Part shown: positions 1 through 7,843 of the stretch, piece after piece
Position numbering within the stretch: the first letter of the stretch is position 1
Layout: every line of letters starts with the position of its first letter
Source: Alphaproteobacteria bacterium
Lineage (GTDB): Bacteria; Pseudomonadota; Alphaproteobacteria; Sphingomonadales; Sphingomonadaceae
DNA: 12,011 nucleotides
NCBI GenBank assembly: GCA_005882415.1
Contig: VBAE01000083.1
Coordinates: forward strand, 1-12,011
Reading direction: 5' to 3'
Made by a program: the position numbers and the translations under genes
Notes under the pieces: model-generated
What the model was told of the DNA's origin: nothing
The model's input: only the letters and a program-made list of their open reading frames with translations
Database searches by the model: none

Positions 1-1899
<1,899 letters not shown>

Positions 1900-1964
1900 G
1901 AATACTCCACTCAAGGGCCTTGCGGCTCTCCTTTCCCCCTATATGGACCCGCGCCCCCGCGGCA

Positions 1965-2489
1965 TCAATGACCGGCGCCCGAGGTCAGCAGCAGCACCGC
2001 CCCGAACGCGTTCTGGAGCATGTGGATGCCGACGACCATCCCGATGGCGGTCCAAAGCCCGGTCTCCCGCCAGGTGAGCAGGACGATCGACATGATCAGG
2101 AACGGCCACCAGATGACGAGCCCCCAGGCCGTTGCCTCGAGGCTGTGCGCTGCGCCCCAAAGCAAGGCGCTCAGCACCACCGCCGGCCCCGCCCCGAAGA
2201 AGCGGTTTAGAACCAGCACCAGCGGCGCCAGCACCAAAGTCTCGATCAGCGGCGACACCACCACCAGCAGGAAGACGAGGTAAGGCAGCCCAACCTTCTC
2301 CGGCTGGAAATCCGGCTGCCCCGCATCCGGCAGAAACGCCGCCACCAGCGCCCCCAGCACCAAACTGGGAAGCAGCGCCAACACCCACGCCTTGAGCAGA
2401 TAGCGCGACTTGAGCTCGTCGGTGCGGAACAGGAATTCGGGGAGCAGCGCCAGATAGGCCGGCCGCCCGGGAAGATCGTCGGCAGTCAC
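1965..2489 (-). CDS. CPBP-family (CAAX protease-like) intramembrane metalloprotease homologue
   Basis: A small, very hydrophobic protein with about four to five predicted membrane segments, starting around residues 34-54 and 67-95 (numbered from the GTG at 2489). Motifs of the CPBP/Abi family are visible: H115 in WGAAH and H156...N160 in HMLQN, the expected metal-binding pattern for motifs 2 and 3. Motif 1, normally EExxxR, is reduced to E83-T84 without the Arg, so peptidase activity is uncertain. The frame is open up to an ATG at 2531, which would overlap the end of clpX by 32 bp. I prefer the GTG at 2489, 10 nt after the clpX stop, because the extra N-terminus is only the Arg-rich antisense-like reading of the clpX tail, and the AAGGAG before 2531 is too far away. 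It is probably co-transcribed with clpX. Family call fairly secure, substrate unknown, start uncertain. Confidence 0.75.
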   Translation of the reverse strand: MTADDLPGRPAYLALLPEFLFRTDELKSRYLLKAWVLALLPSLVLGALVAAFLPDAGQPDFQPEKVGLPYLVFLLVVVSPLIETLVLAPLVLVLNRFFGAGPAVVLSALLWGAAHSLEATAWGLVIWWPFLIMSIVLLTWRETGLWTAIGMVVGIHMLQNAFGAVLLLTSGAGH

Positions 2490-2499
2490 GCGAACCGGC

Positions 2500-3759
2500 T
2501 CAGGCCGCGCTCTCGCCCTTCTTCTCGGCATAGACTCGGACCGGCTCCTTGCGGCCTTCGACCACGTCCTTGTCGATCATCACCTCGTCGACCCCGTCCA
2601 TCGACGGCAGGTCGAACATGGTGTCGAGGAGGATGTTCTCGAGGATCGAGCGAAGCCCCCGGGCGCCGGTCTTGCGCTCGATCGCCTTCTTGGCGACCGA
2701 GATCATCCCGTCGTCGGTGAAGCTGAGCTTCACGTCCTCCATGTCGAACAGCTTGGCGTACTGCTTGACCAGCGCGTTCTTCGGCTCGCGCAGGATCTTG
2801 ACCAGAGCGGTCTCGTCCAAATCCTCCAGGGTCGCGATCACCGGCAGACGGCCGACGAACTCGGGGATGAGGCCGAACTTCAGGAGATCGTCCGGCTCGC
2901 CCTGGCGCAATATCTCGCCGGTGCGGCGCTCTTCAGGCGCCGCGACATAGGCGCCGAAGCCGATCGACTTGCCCTGCAGGCGGTCGGCGATGATCTTCTC
3001 CAGGCCCGCGAAGGCGCCGCCGCAGATGAACAGGATGTTGGTCGTGTCGACCTGCAGGAACTCCTGCTGCGGATGCTTGCGCCCGCCCTGCGGCGGGACG
3101 GAGGCGGTGGTGCCTTCCATCAGCTTCAGCAGCGCCTGCTGGACGCCCTCGCCCGACACGTCGCGGGTGATCGAGGGATTGTCCGACTTGCGGCTGATCT
3201 TGTCGATCTCGTCGATATAGACGATCCCGCGCTGCGCCCGCTCGACATTATAGTCGGACGCCTGGAGCAGCTTCAGGATGATGTTCTCGACGTCCTCGCC
3301 GACATAGCCGGCTTCGGTCAGCGTCGTCGCGTCCGCCATGGTGAAGGGCACGTCGAGCAGCCGCGCCAGCGTCTGCGCGAGAAGCGTCTTGCCGCAGCCG
3401 GTCGGCCCGACGAGCAGGATGTTCGACTTGGAAAGCTCGACCTCGCCGCCCTTCGAGCCGTGCGCCAACCGCTTATAATGGTTGTGGACGGCGACCGAGA
3501 GCACGCGCTTTGCGTGGGTCTGGCCGATCACATAATCGTCCAGATGCTTGCAGATCTCCGCCGGCGTCGGCACCCCGTCGCGTGTTTTCACCAGGGAGGA
3601 TTTGGTTTCCTCGCGGATGATGTCGTTGCACAGCTCGACGCATTCGTCGCAGATGAAGACGGTGGGGCCGGCGATCAGCTTCCTCACCTCATGCTGCGAT
3701 TTTCCGCAGAACGAGCAATAGAGGGTGCTCTTCGAGTCGCTGCCGCTAAGCTTGGTCAT
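2500..3759 (-). CDS. clpX: ATP-dependent Clp protease ATP-binding subunit ClpX
   Basis: ClpX is the hexameric AAA+ unfoldase that recognises degrons (ssrA-tagged and other substrates), unfolds them and feeds them into ClpP in the cytoplasm. The 419-residue protein is full length for the family. Visible elements: a four-cysteine zinc-binding domain (C15, C18, C37, C40); Walker A GPTGCGKT (118-125); pore-1 loop GYVGED (151-156); Walker B with D183-E184; the RKH loop (227-229); the IGF loop that docks onto ClpP (266-268); an Arg finger in FVGR (304); and sensor 2 in GARGLR (365-370). The ATG at 3759 has AGGA 5 nt upstream. All key residues are present, so it should be active. In many proteobacteria clpX directly follows clpP; here about 2.1 kb with three opposite-strand genes separates them, so clpX needs its own promoter. 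Confidence 0.98.
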   Translation of the reverse strand: MTKLSGSDSKSTLYCSFCGKSQHEVRKLIAGPTVFICDECVELCNDIIREETKSSLVKTRDGVPTPAEICKHLDDYVIGQTHAKRVLSVAVHNHYKRLAHGSKGGEVELSKSNILLVGPTGCGKTLLAQTLARLLDVPFTMADATTLTEAGYVGEDVENIILKLLQASDYNVERAQRGIVYIDEIDKISRKSDNPSITRDVSGEGVQQALLKLMEGTTASVPPQGGRKHPQQEFLQVDTTNILFICGGAFAGLEKIIADRLQGKSIGFGAYVAAPEERRTGEILRQGEPDDLLKFGLIPEFVGRLPVIATLEDLDETALVKILREPKNALVKQYAKLFDMEDVKLSFTDDGMISVAKKAIERKTGARGLRSILENILLDTMFDLPSMDGVDEVMIDKDVVEGRKEPVRVYAEKKGESAA

Positions 3760-3804
3760 GTTCGTCCTATCGGGCGCGCGCCGGGCGCCCTCTCCTTCGC
3801 TGCC

Positions 3805-3834
3805 ATGTTAGACCGCACTATCGCACGATCACAA
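3805..3834 (-). promoter_or_regulatory. Candidate sigma-70 type promoter of clpX
   Basis: On the minus strand TTGTGA (3829-3834) is followed after 18 nt by TAACAT (3805-3810). Each hexamer matches 4 of 6 consensus positions. The -10 element lies about 45 nt upstream of the clpX ATG. No heat-shock (CTTG-type) element was seen here. The rest of the gap between clpX and the plus-strand gene at 4011 holds no RNA gene or repeat I can recognise. Confidence 0.3.
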
Positions 3835-4010
3835 TGGCCTAATGATTAATGGGGGAAAAGCGTTGCGGCGCCCGCGTCCCTCGCCCCCATGTGGAGCCCC
3901 GGCGAGCGCGGCGCAAGGGGCGAAGCTGCAACGGCTCATCCACGATCATCTCACCGAAAATCCTCGGCCGCCTGCATAGGCTCTGCACGGGCGGTGCCGA
4001 AGAAAAGGCA

Positions 4011-4478
4011 ATGACGGACTTAATGATGCGCCACAGGATTCGGGCCGGCTGCGCCCTCTTCGCCGCGGCCGGAATCCTCGCCCTCGCCAACTGCAACAGA
4101 ATCGATCCGCTTTCCCACAGGTTCAATTCCGCGGAAACGGCAGCCCTGACCGACAGCATCGTCGGTGAAGATGCACGCGTGGTCTGCGTCACCGGCCCCA
4201 GGGCCCCCTCCTGCAATCCCTGGAATGCCGACGTCTACGTCACCGATCTTCAAGACCCGATGGACTTCGAGGCGCGCTGGAAAGACGATTCGACGGTGAC
4301 CGTAACCATCGCGTCCGGCAAAATCCGTCGCGCGTCGCAGCGGTCCCGGGACGGCCGGATCGCCATCCAGGTGACCCGCGGCCCGCGTGAGCCGCTCCTC
4401 ATCCTGACAAGAACGCCCGACGGGAAGGTCGGCACGGCCGTACTGCCGTGGCCGCCGGCCGGCAACGCAAGCCGATAG
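4011..4478 (+). CDS. Putative lipoprotein or secreted protein, unknown function
   Basis: I do not recognise this family. The ATG at 4011 gives 155 residues; ATGs at 4023 and 4026 are alternatives in the same frame, and none has a strong ribosome-binding site (AAGG sits only 2 nt before 4011). The N-terminus looks like a signal peptide: Arg/His-rich (RHRIR), then a hydrophobic stretch (residues 13-26), then C28 in LALANC. This resembles a lipobox, but Asn at -1 is unusual, so export by signal peptidase I is possible. After this the protein is mostly polar with two further cysteines (C59, C68) that could pair. It is the first of three closely spaced plus-strand genes lying between clpX and clpP. 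Its stop is in the same frame as the next gene, 66 bp before that gene's likely start. Confidence 0.65.
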   Translation: MTDLMMRHRIRAGCALFAAAGILALANCNRIDPLSHRFNSAETAALTDSIVGEDARVVCVTGPRAPSCNPWNADVYVTDLQDPMDFEARWKDDSTVTVTIASGKIRRASQRSRDGRIAIQVTRGPREPLLILTRTPDGKVGTAVLPWPPAGNASR

Positions 4479-4544
4479 CGCCGCCGGCCCGTTCATCCTA
4501 TCCAGGAGCAGGAATCGGCTTTTCGGCCTCCAGGAGCAGCAACT

Positions 4545-5057
4545 CTGAGCATCTTCGCCCTCTCAGCCGGCCTGCTCTTCTTCGCCGTCCCGGCCCCGGG
4601 GACCGGCTGCGAGGACCTCTATCAGGCGGTGCTTTCACGGGACGTCGCCGCAGTTGGGCGCGAAGTGGAATTCAACGCACAAGGGCGCACGCTCGCCCGC
4701 CTCCAGATACACTGGGACAAGGTTTGTCCGTCCGCCAGGAGCGGCGCCGGCAAAAGGTCCGTCGTCACCATAGGACGGCTTCTCGACAGGCCGATCAGCC
4801 GTTTGCCCGCCGTGAAGCTGCTGATGGATGTCGGCGAGAACGCCAAATATGTGCTGCCCCAGCTTCAGAAGGCGATCCGGGCCCAGTCGAAGGAGGACCT
4901 CGAACGCGCCCGAGCCGCTTCTCCCTATCCGATCGCCGACCCCATCTCCTCTTCGCTCAAAGGCCTGCGCGGCAAGATCGAAACCGGCAAGCTGGATCCG
5001 GATGTCTGCTGGTTCGTCATCGCAGCCAGGGAAGCCGATGCCCAAGATGGAGAATGA
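4545..5057 (+). CDS. Putative exported protein of unknown function, probable CTG start
   Basis: I do not recognise this family. The conventional start would be the GTG at 4629 (142 residues), but the same open frame upstream encodes an obvious hydrophobic leader, SIFALSAGLLFFAVPAPG, that only makes sense if translation begins at the CTG at 4545 (170 residues). GGAG lies 8 nt before this CTG, and no in-frame ATG, GTG or TTG exists between the previous gene's stop and the leader. The leader lacks basic residues, which is atypical. With that start the cysteines are C22 (in GTGC, a poor lipobox), C61 and C155. The mature part is mixed alpha/beta-like with many charged residues. The stop overlaps the next ATG as ATGA, suggesting translational coupling. 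A mutated ATG at 4545 is an alternative explanation for the CTG. Confidence 0.6.
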   Translation: MSIFALSAGLLFFAVPAPGTGCEDLYQAVLSRDVAAVGREVEFNAQGRTLARLQIHWDKVCPSARSGAGKRSVVTIGRLLDRPISRLPAVKLLMDVGENAKYVLPQLQKAIRAQSKEDLERARAASPYPIADPISSSLKGLRGKIETGKLDPDVCWFVIAAREADAQDGE

Positions 5058-5485
5058 GTGTGGCTGACGGTCATATGCCGAGGCTTGCGGCCATGGCTGC
5101 CATCCCATTCGTCACGCTGGGCCTGCTCGGCGCCGCCAACGAGCTGCTCTTTCACGTCCCTGAAGGCATCGGAGGGCTTCTCGGCGCGCTCTTCCTCCTG
5201 TCCCTCTATCTCCCGCCTCAGCTGATCGCCGTCCTGTTCGTCTATTCGATCGTCCGCCGCTTTCAGGATAAGCGCGCAGCCTATGCCCTGTGCTCCGCAA
5301 TCGGCTGCGGTGCGACCCTGCTCCTCCTCCTCGCCATCCCGCCGGGCGACGGCAAAGGCTTTCATCTGTCGATCGTCACGTCGGTCAGCCTGACCGCTTT
5401 GGCGCTTCACGCCCTCTATTCCTCCCGCCGGCCGCCCGCGAGCGCCGGCGCGGGCGACCGGCGAAGCGCCCGCCAGCGCCCCTGA
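5054..5485 (+). CDS. Small four-helix membrane protein, unknown function
   Basis: A 143-residue hydrophobic protein with four predicted transmembrane segments at roughly residues 11-31, 40-66, 75-95 and 104-123, and a basic, disordered-looking tail (SSRRPPAS to the end). The ATG at 5054 overlaps the upstream stop (ATGA). A GGAG lies just before it but only 1 nt away, so expression probably depends on coupling to the upstream gene; the ATG at 5075 is an alternative. It is the last of the three plus-strand genes and ends convergently with clpP. No family motif recognised. Together with the two exported proteins before it, it suggests an envelope-associated module, which is inference from context only. 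Confidence 0.6.
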   Translation: MSVADGHMPRLAAMAAIPFVTLGLLGAANELLFHVPEGIGGLLGALFLLSLYLPPQLIAVLFVYSIVRRFQDKRAAYALCSAIGCGATLLLLLAIPPGDGKGFHLSIVTSVSLTALALHALYSSRRPPASAGAGDRRSARQRP

Positions 5486-5507
5486 CAATCGGCGGAGAGT
5501 CAGAAAA

Positions 5508-5536
5508 AACTTTCCTACACCGTTCCTTTTATGTTC
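5508..5536 (+). promoter_or_regulatory. LexA (SOS) box with conserved upstream block, no obvious target gene
   Basis: GTTC-CTTTTAT-GTTC at 5522-5536 fits the alphaproteobacterial LexA operator GTTC-N7-GTTC with the usual AT-rich spacer. It is preceded by AACTTTCCTACAC (5508-5520), which is identical to the 13 bases beside the terS LexA box at 10325-10339, with one extra base between block and box here. No TATAAT-like -10 element follows, and no convincing gene starts downstream on this strand. It lies between the convergent ends of the membrane-protein gene and clpP. Confidence 0.6.
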
Positions 5537-5735
5537 CAAGCTGGTAGATCGACAGCACCGAGTCGCGCAATGCGCATCCGCACCGGGCGTCGACCGACGA
5601 GCGCGCCCCTTCCCTCAACCCGGCGGCGAAGGATTCGCCGATCCGCCCCCCATCCTCTCGCCACCCCTCAACTTCCTCAACTTATATTGGGGTGAGGACG
5701 ATCGCCAACGAGCGATCGCCCGACATCGATACAAC

Positions 5736-5820
5736 CCGTCATTGCGAGCGTAGCGAAGCAATCCAGTGCAGCGCCTCCGCCCACTGGATTGCTTCGTCGT
5801 TTCACTCCTCGCAATGACGG
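5736..5820. repeat. 85-bp imperfect palindrome (REP/MITE-like hairpin) between convergent genes
   Basis: Perfect outer arms CCGTCATTGCGAG (5736-5748) and CTCGCAATGACGG (5808-5820), and perfect inner arms GAAGCAATCCAGTG (5755-5768) and CACTGGATTGCTTC (5782-5795), around a 13-nt loop. The element type (outer GTCATTGCGAG, inner GAAGCAATCC) is a widespread dispersed repeat in proteobacteria. Here it sits between two converging transcription units and could act as a bidirectional terminator or 3' stabiliser, although there is no T-tract. The neighbouring sequence from 5537 to 5735 contains a tandem 9-bp repeat, CCTCAACTT, and nothing else I can assign. Confidence 0.85.
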
Positions 5821-5867
5821 ATCAGCGGAAGGCGATCACGCCGTGGTGATCGTCGCCGCCCGCGCCC

Positions 5868-6515
5868 TTACGCCGCCGCAGCCTGCGTCGTATCCCCGTC
5901 CGCCGGGTTCGGCCGCTTCTCGAACACTTCGTCGACCAGGCCGAAATCCTTGGCTTCGCTGGCGCCGAAGAAGCGGTCGCGCTCGACGGCTTTCTCGATC
6001 TCCTCGACCGGCTGGCCGGTATACTTCGCCATCAGCTCGTTCATCCGGTGCCGGATGCGCAGGATTTCCTTGGCCTGGATCTCGATGTCGCTGGCCATGC
6101 CCTGGGCGCCGCCCGAAGGCTGGTGGATCATGATCCGGGCGTTGTTCAGCGCAACCCGCATGCCCGGCTCGCCCGAGCAGAGCAGGAAGGCGCCCATCGA
6201 CGCGGCCTGGCCGATGCAGACGGTCCCGACCCGCGGGCGGATATATTGCATGGTATCGTGCATCGCCATTCCGGCCGTCACCACCCCGCCCGGCGAGTTG
6301 ATGTACATGAAGATGTCCTTCTTCGGATTCTCGCTCTCCAGGTACAGAAGCTGCGCGGTGACCAGCGTCGCCATATGGTCCTCGACCTGCCCGGTCACGA
6401 ACACGATCCGCTCCCGAAGCAGCCGCGAATAGATGTCGAAGCTGCGCTCGCCCCGGTTCGATTGCTCGATGACGATCGGAACGAGGGTGGAGAGGATGTC
6501 GATATGATCGGGCAT
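5868..6515 (-). CDS. clpP: ATP-dependent Clp protease proteolytic subunit ClpP
   Basis: ClpP forms the tetradecameric serine-protease chamber that works with ClpX (and ClpA where present) in the cytoplasm. The 215-residue product is a normal length. The catalytic triad is complete: S106 in GQAASMGAF, H131 in MIHQPSGG and D180 in ERDRFF, with the same 25- and 49-residue spacing as in E. coli ClpP. The oxyanion-region motif INSPGG is at 72-77. The Ala-rich tail (TTQAAAA) is a normal variable end. The ATG at 6515 has AGGA 8 nt upstream. A candidate RpoH promoter lies about 40 nt upstream. clpX does not follow directly; three opposite-strand genes intervene. No sign of degeneration. Confidence 0.98.
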   Translation of the reverse strand: MPDHIDILSTLVPIVIEQSNRGERSFDIYSRLLRERIVFVTGQVEDHMATLVTAQLLYLESENPKKDIFMYINSPGGVVTAGMAMHDTMQYIRPRVGTVCIGQAASMGAFLLCSGEPGMRVALNNARIMIHQPSGGAQGMASDIEIQAKEILRIRHRMNELMAKYTGQPVEEIEKAVERDRFFGASEAKDFGLVDEVFEKRPNPADGDTTQAAAA

Positions 6516-6553
6516 GTAAGGAGTCCTGTCGGCCGGTGTGTGTGCTGGAGCCT

Positions 6554-6582
6554 ACATCGGGGGAAGCGCCGCGCTGTTCAAG
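6554..6582 (-). promoter_or_regulatory. Candidate heat-shock (RpoH) promoter of clpP
   Basis: On the minus strand CTTGAA (6577-6582) is followed by CCGATGT (6554-6560), with 18 nt between CTTG and the -10 element. This matches the alphaproteobacterial RpoH pattern CTTG-N17/18-CYTATNT at all -35 positions and all but one of the specified -10 positions. It would start transcription about 30 nt before the clpP ATG. Heat-shock control of clpP is well established in proteobacteria; the assignment here is from sequence match only. Confidence 0.5.
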
Positions 6583-6633
6583 GGCAGATCGCCCTCCCCT
6601 GCCCCCCGGAGGCAGCGGTCCGGAAGCGTTACG

Positions 6634-6807
6634 CTACTGGCGGTCCGGGCCGCTGCCCCCGCCCGGTTGGCGGCGATTGCGCTCGAGGAGCTGCTCCGCT
6701 TCCCGGGTGAGCTCTTGGCTCCGCTCGATGCTGCGCCGAAGCGCGGCCTGAGTTTCCTCGGCCTGCTGCTCGATATCTTTATGTTCGTTCGTCGGCTGGG
6801 GCTGCAC
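6634..6807 (-). CDS. Small charged coiled-coil protein (57 aa), unknown function, GTG start
   Basis: This short frame has coding character: a Gln/Glu/Arg-rich helix with heptad-like spacing (about residues 11-46, for example IEQQAEETQAAL and SQELTREAEQLL) and a Gly-rich tail ending PDRQ before TAG. The only ordinary start is the GTG at 6807, with GGA 6 nt upstream. The same frame stays open and reads plausibly further back to the TGA of the next gene upstream (6919-6921), but contains no ATG, GTG or TTG in that stretch. The N-terminus may therefore have been lost, or the start could be a rarer codon. It lies between clpP and the 67-residue gene, on the same strand as both. No family recognised. 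Confidence 0.4.
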   Translation of the reverse strand: MQPQPTNEHKDIEQQAEETQAALRRSIERSQELTREAEQLLERNRRQPGGGSGPDRQ

Positions 6808-6918
6808 CGGCTGTCCAATTTGCAGATACGCGCCGTTAACGTAGATCAGGCTCGATGGTTGCCGGGGTTCCCGCGGCGCCGAAAATCGGCCCGCCGCTGT
6901 GGCCTCCGGGTCACGCCC

Positions 6919-7122
6919 TCAGGCGTCGGGGACGAGCTTGCGGATCTTCTCGCGGACGGCGCGGATCCGGTCGGCGGCTTCGGTGAAGGTGGCGACGTCG
7001 GCCCGCTTGCCGTTGGCCCGCGCGTCGGCGGCGGCGTCGATATAGCCTTCGAGGTCCGTCTCCAGCGCGTCGATCAGAATCTCCGCTTCGTCCTCGGTGA
7101 GCTTGAGCTGGATAGTGGCCAT
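6919..7122 (-). CDS. Conserved-looking small protein (67 aa), unknown function
   Basis: The ATG at 7122 is chosen over a longer frame starting at 7170 because an almost perfect Shine-Dalgarno sequence (AAGGAGG) lies 4 nt upstream. The product is a small acidic, helical protein (MATIQLKLTEDEAEILIDAL at the start, ending RKLVPDA), rich in Ala, Asp and Glu, with no cysteine and no membrane segment. I do not recognise a family. It is upstream of clpP on the same strand, and a palindromic repeat copy lies just before its promoter region at 7190-7286. The strong ribosome-binding site makes it a confident gene despite its size. Confidence 0.7.
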   Translation of the reverse strand: MATIQLKLTEDEAEILIDALETDLEGYIDAAADARANGKRADVATFTEAADRIRAVREKIRKLVPDA

Positions 7123-7189
7123 GATTCCTCCTTGCGCGCGTCCCCTAGGGGCGCAGGCGGCGCGGGGCAAGGTGGTGTCACCTCTTCCT

Positions 7190-7286
7190 CGTCATTCCGG
7201 GCTTGACCCGGAATCCATGAACACAGGTCCGCGAGAACTGGACCGGAACCGTGTTCATGGATGCCGGATCGGGGTCCGGCATGACG
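7190..7286 (+). repeat. BIME-like palindromic element, copy 1
   Basis: Ends CGTCAT/ATGACG enclose three paired parts: hairpin 1 (ATTCCGGG, loop CTTGA, CCCGGAAT), central arms CCATGAACAC and GTGTTCATGG, and hairpin 3 (ATGCCGGA, loop, TCCGGCAT). The left and right halves are also inverted repeats of each other over about 34 bp. This copy lies between the 67-residue gene and the GIY-YIG gene. Confidence 0.9.
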
Positions 7287-7308
7287 GGTTGGTACGGGTG
7301 CTGGCGCC

Positions 7309-7626
7309 TTACTTCTTCGGCTCCGGAAGGGGATCGAAGCCGAAGCCTATCGCAAGATCGTGCCAGTCCGGATTTGCACCCTCGATCAGTTGCACCTTCC
7401 AGTCGCGGTGCCAGTTCTTCAGCTGCTTCTCGCGACGGATGGCGGTTTCCATCTCACCGTGCTGCTCGAACCAGACCAGGCGGCAGATGGCGTAGCGGTC
7501 GGTGAACCCCTTCTTCAGCCGCTCGCGGTGCTGGTAGAGGCGCTGGAAGAGGTTGGACGTGACGCCGGTGTAGAGGGTGCCGTTGCGCCGGCTTGCCAGA
7601 ATGTAGACGCAGGGGTCCCGTTCCAT
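7309..7626 (-). CDS. Single-domain GIY-YIG nuclease family protein
   Basis: A 105-residue protein made almost entirely of one GIY-YIG domain: VYIL (7-10) as the GIY strand, LYTGVTSNLFQR (18-29) as the YIG strand with the family Arg at 29, H33, and a RREKQLKNW segment (64-72) typical of the small UvrC-N-like group. Such proteins are metal-dependent nucleases or relatives. The physiological role of this small group is not known to me. The ATG at 7626 has no clear Shine-Dalgarno sequence. The gene stands alone between two copies of the palindromic element (22 nt from copy 1, 62 nt from copy 2), in the place where a ~31-bp spacer would be in a tandem array. This suggests it arrived with, or into, the repeat array. 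Family call secure, role unknown. Confidence 0.88.
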   Translation of the reverse strand: MERDPCVYILASRRNGTLYTGVTSNLFQRLYQHRERLKKGFTDRYAICRLVWFEQHGEMETAIRREKQLKNWHRDWKVQLIEGANPDWHDLAIGFGFDPLPEPKK

Positions 7627-7688
7627 CCGGGGAGGATGCGGGATTTGTGGGTGTGGTCAAGGGGGTACTGACACCCTCGCCCCTCCCC

Positions 7689-7784
7689 CGTCATTCCGGG
7701 CTTGACCCGGAATCCATGAACACAGGTCTGCGAGAACTGGACACGAACCGTGTTCATGGATGGCGGATCAAGTCCGCCATGACG
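7689..7784 (+). repeat. BIME-like palindromic element, copy 2
   Basis: Same architecture as copy 1. Hairpin 3 reads ATGGCGGA...TCCGCCAT, where both sides of one pair have changed relative to the ATGCCGGA...TCCGGCAT of other copies. The loops CTTGA (hairpin 1) and TCAAG (hairpin 3) are reverse complements. Located upstream of the GIY-YIG gene. Confidence 0.9.
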
Positions 7785-7815
7785 AGCTTAGGTACGGGCC
7801 GCCTCGCCCCTCCCC

Positions 7816-7829
7816 CGTCATTCCGGGCT
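7816..7829 (+). repeat. Truncated fragment of the palindromic element (copy 2b) at the 3' end of terL
   Basis: The last part of the spacer plus the first 14 bp of the element (28 bp in all, 7802-7829) exactly repeats 7675-7702, 127 bp away. Similarity then stops abruptly. A hairpin with 7-bp arms GGCTGTG (7826-7832) and CACAGCC (7845-7851) overlaps the junction and the terL stop, and could act as a 3' end structure for terL; no T-tract is present. Confidence 0.7.
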
Positions 7830-7843
7830 GTGCGGTACCGGCT

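Noticed and set aside
5570..5695. 41-codon plus-strand frame downstream of the orphan LexA box, considered as an SOS peptide
   Set aside because: Arg/Pro-rich with no membrane segment, no ribosome-binding site and no -10 element upstream; looks like random GC-rich reading.
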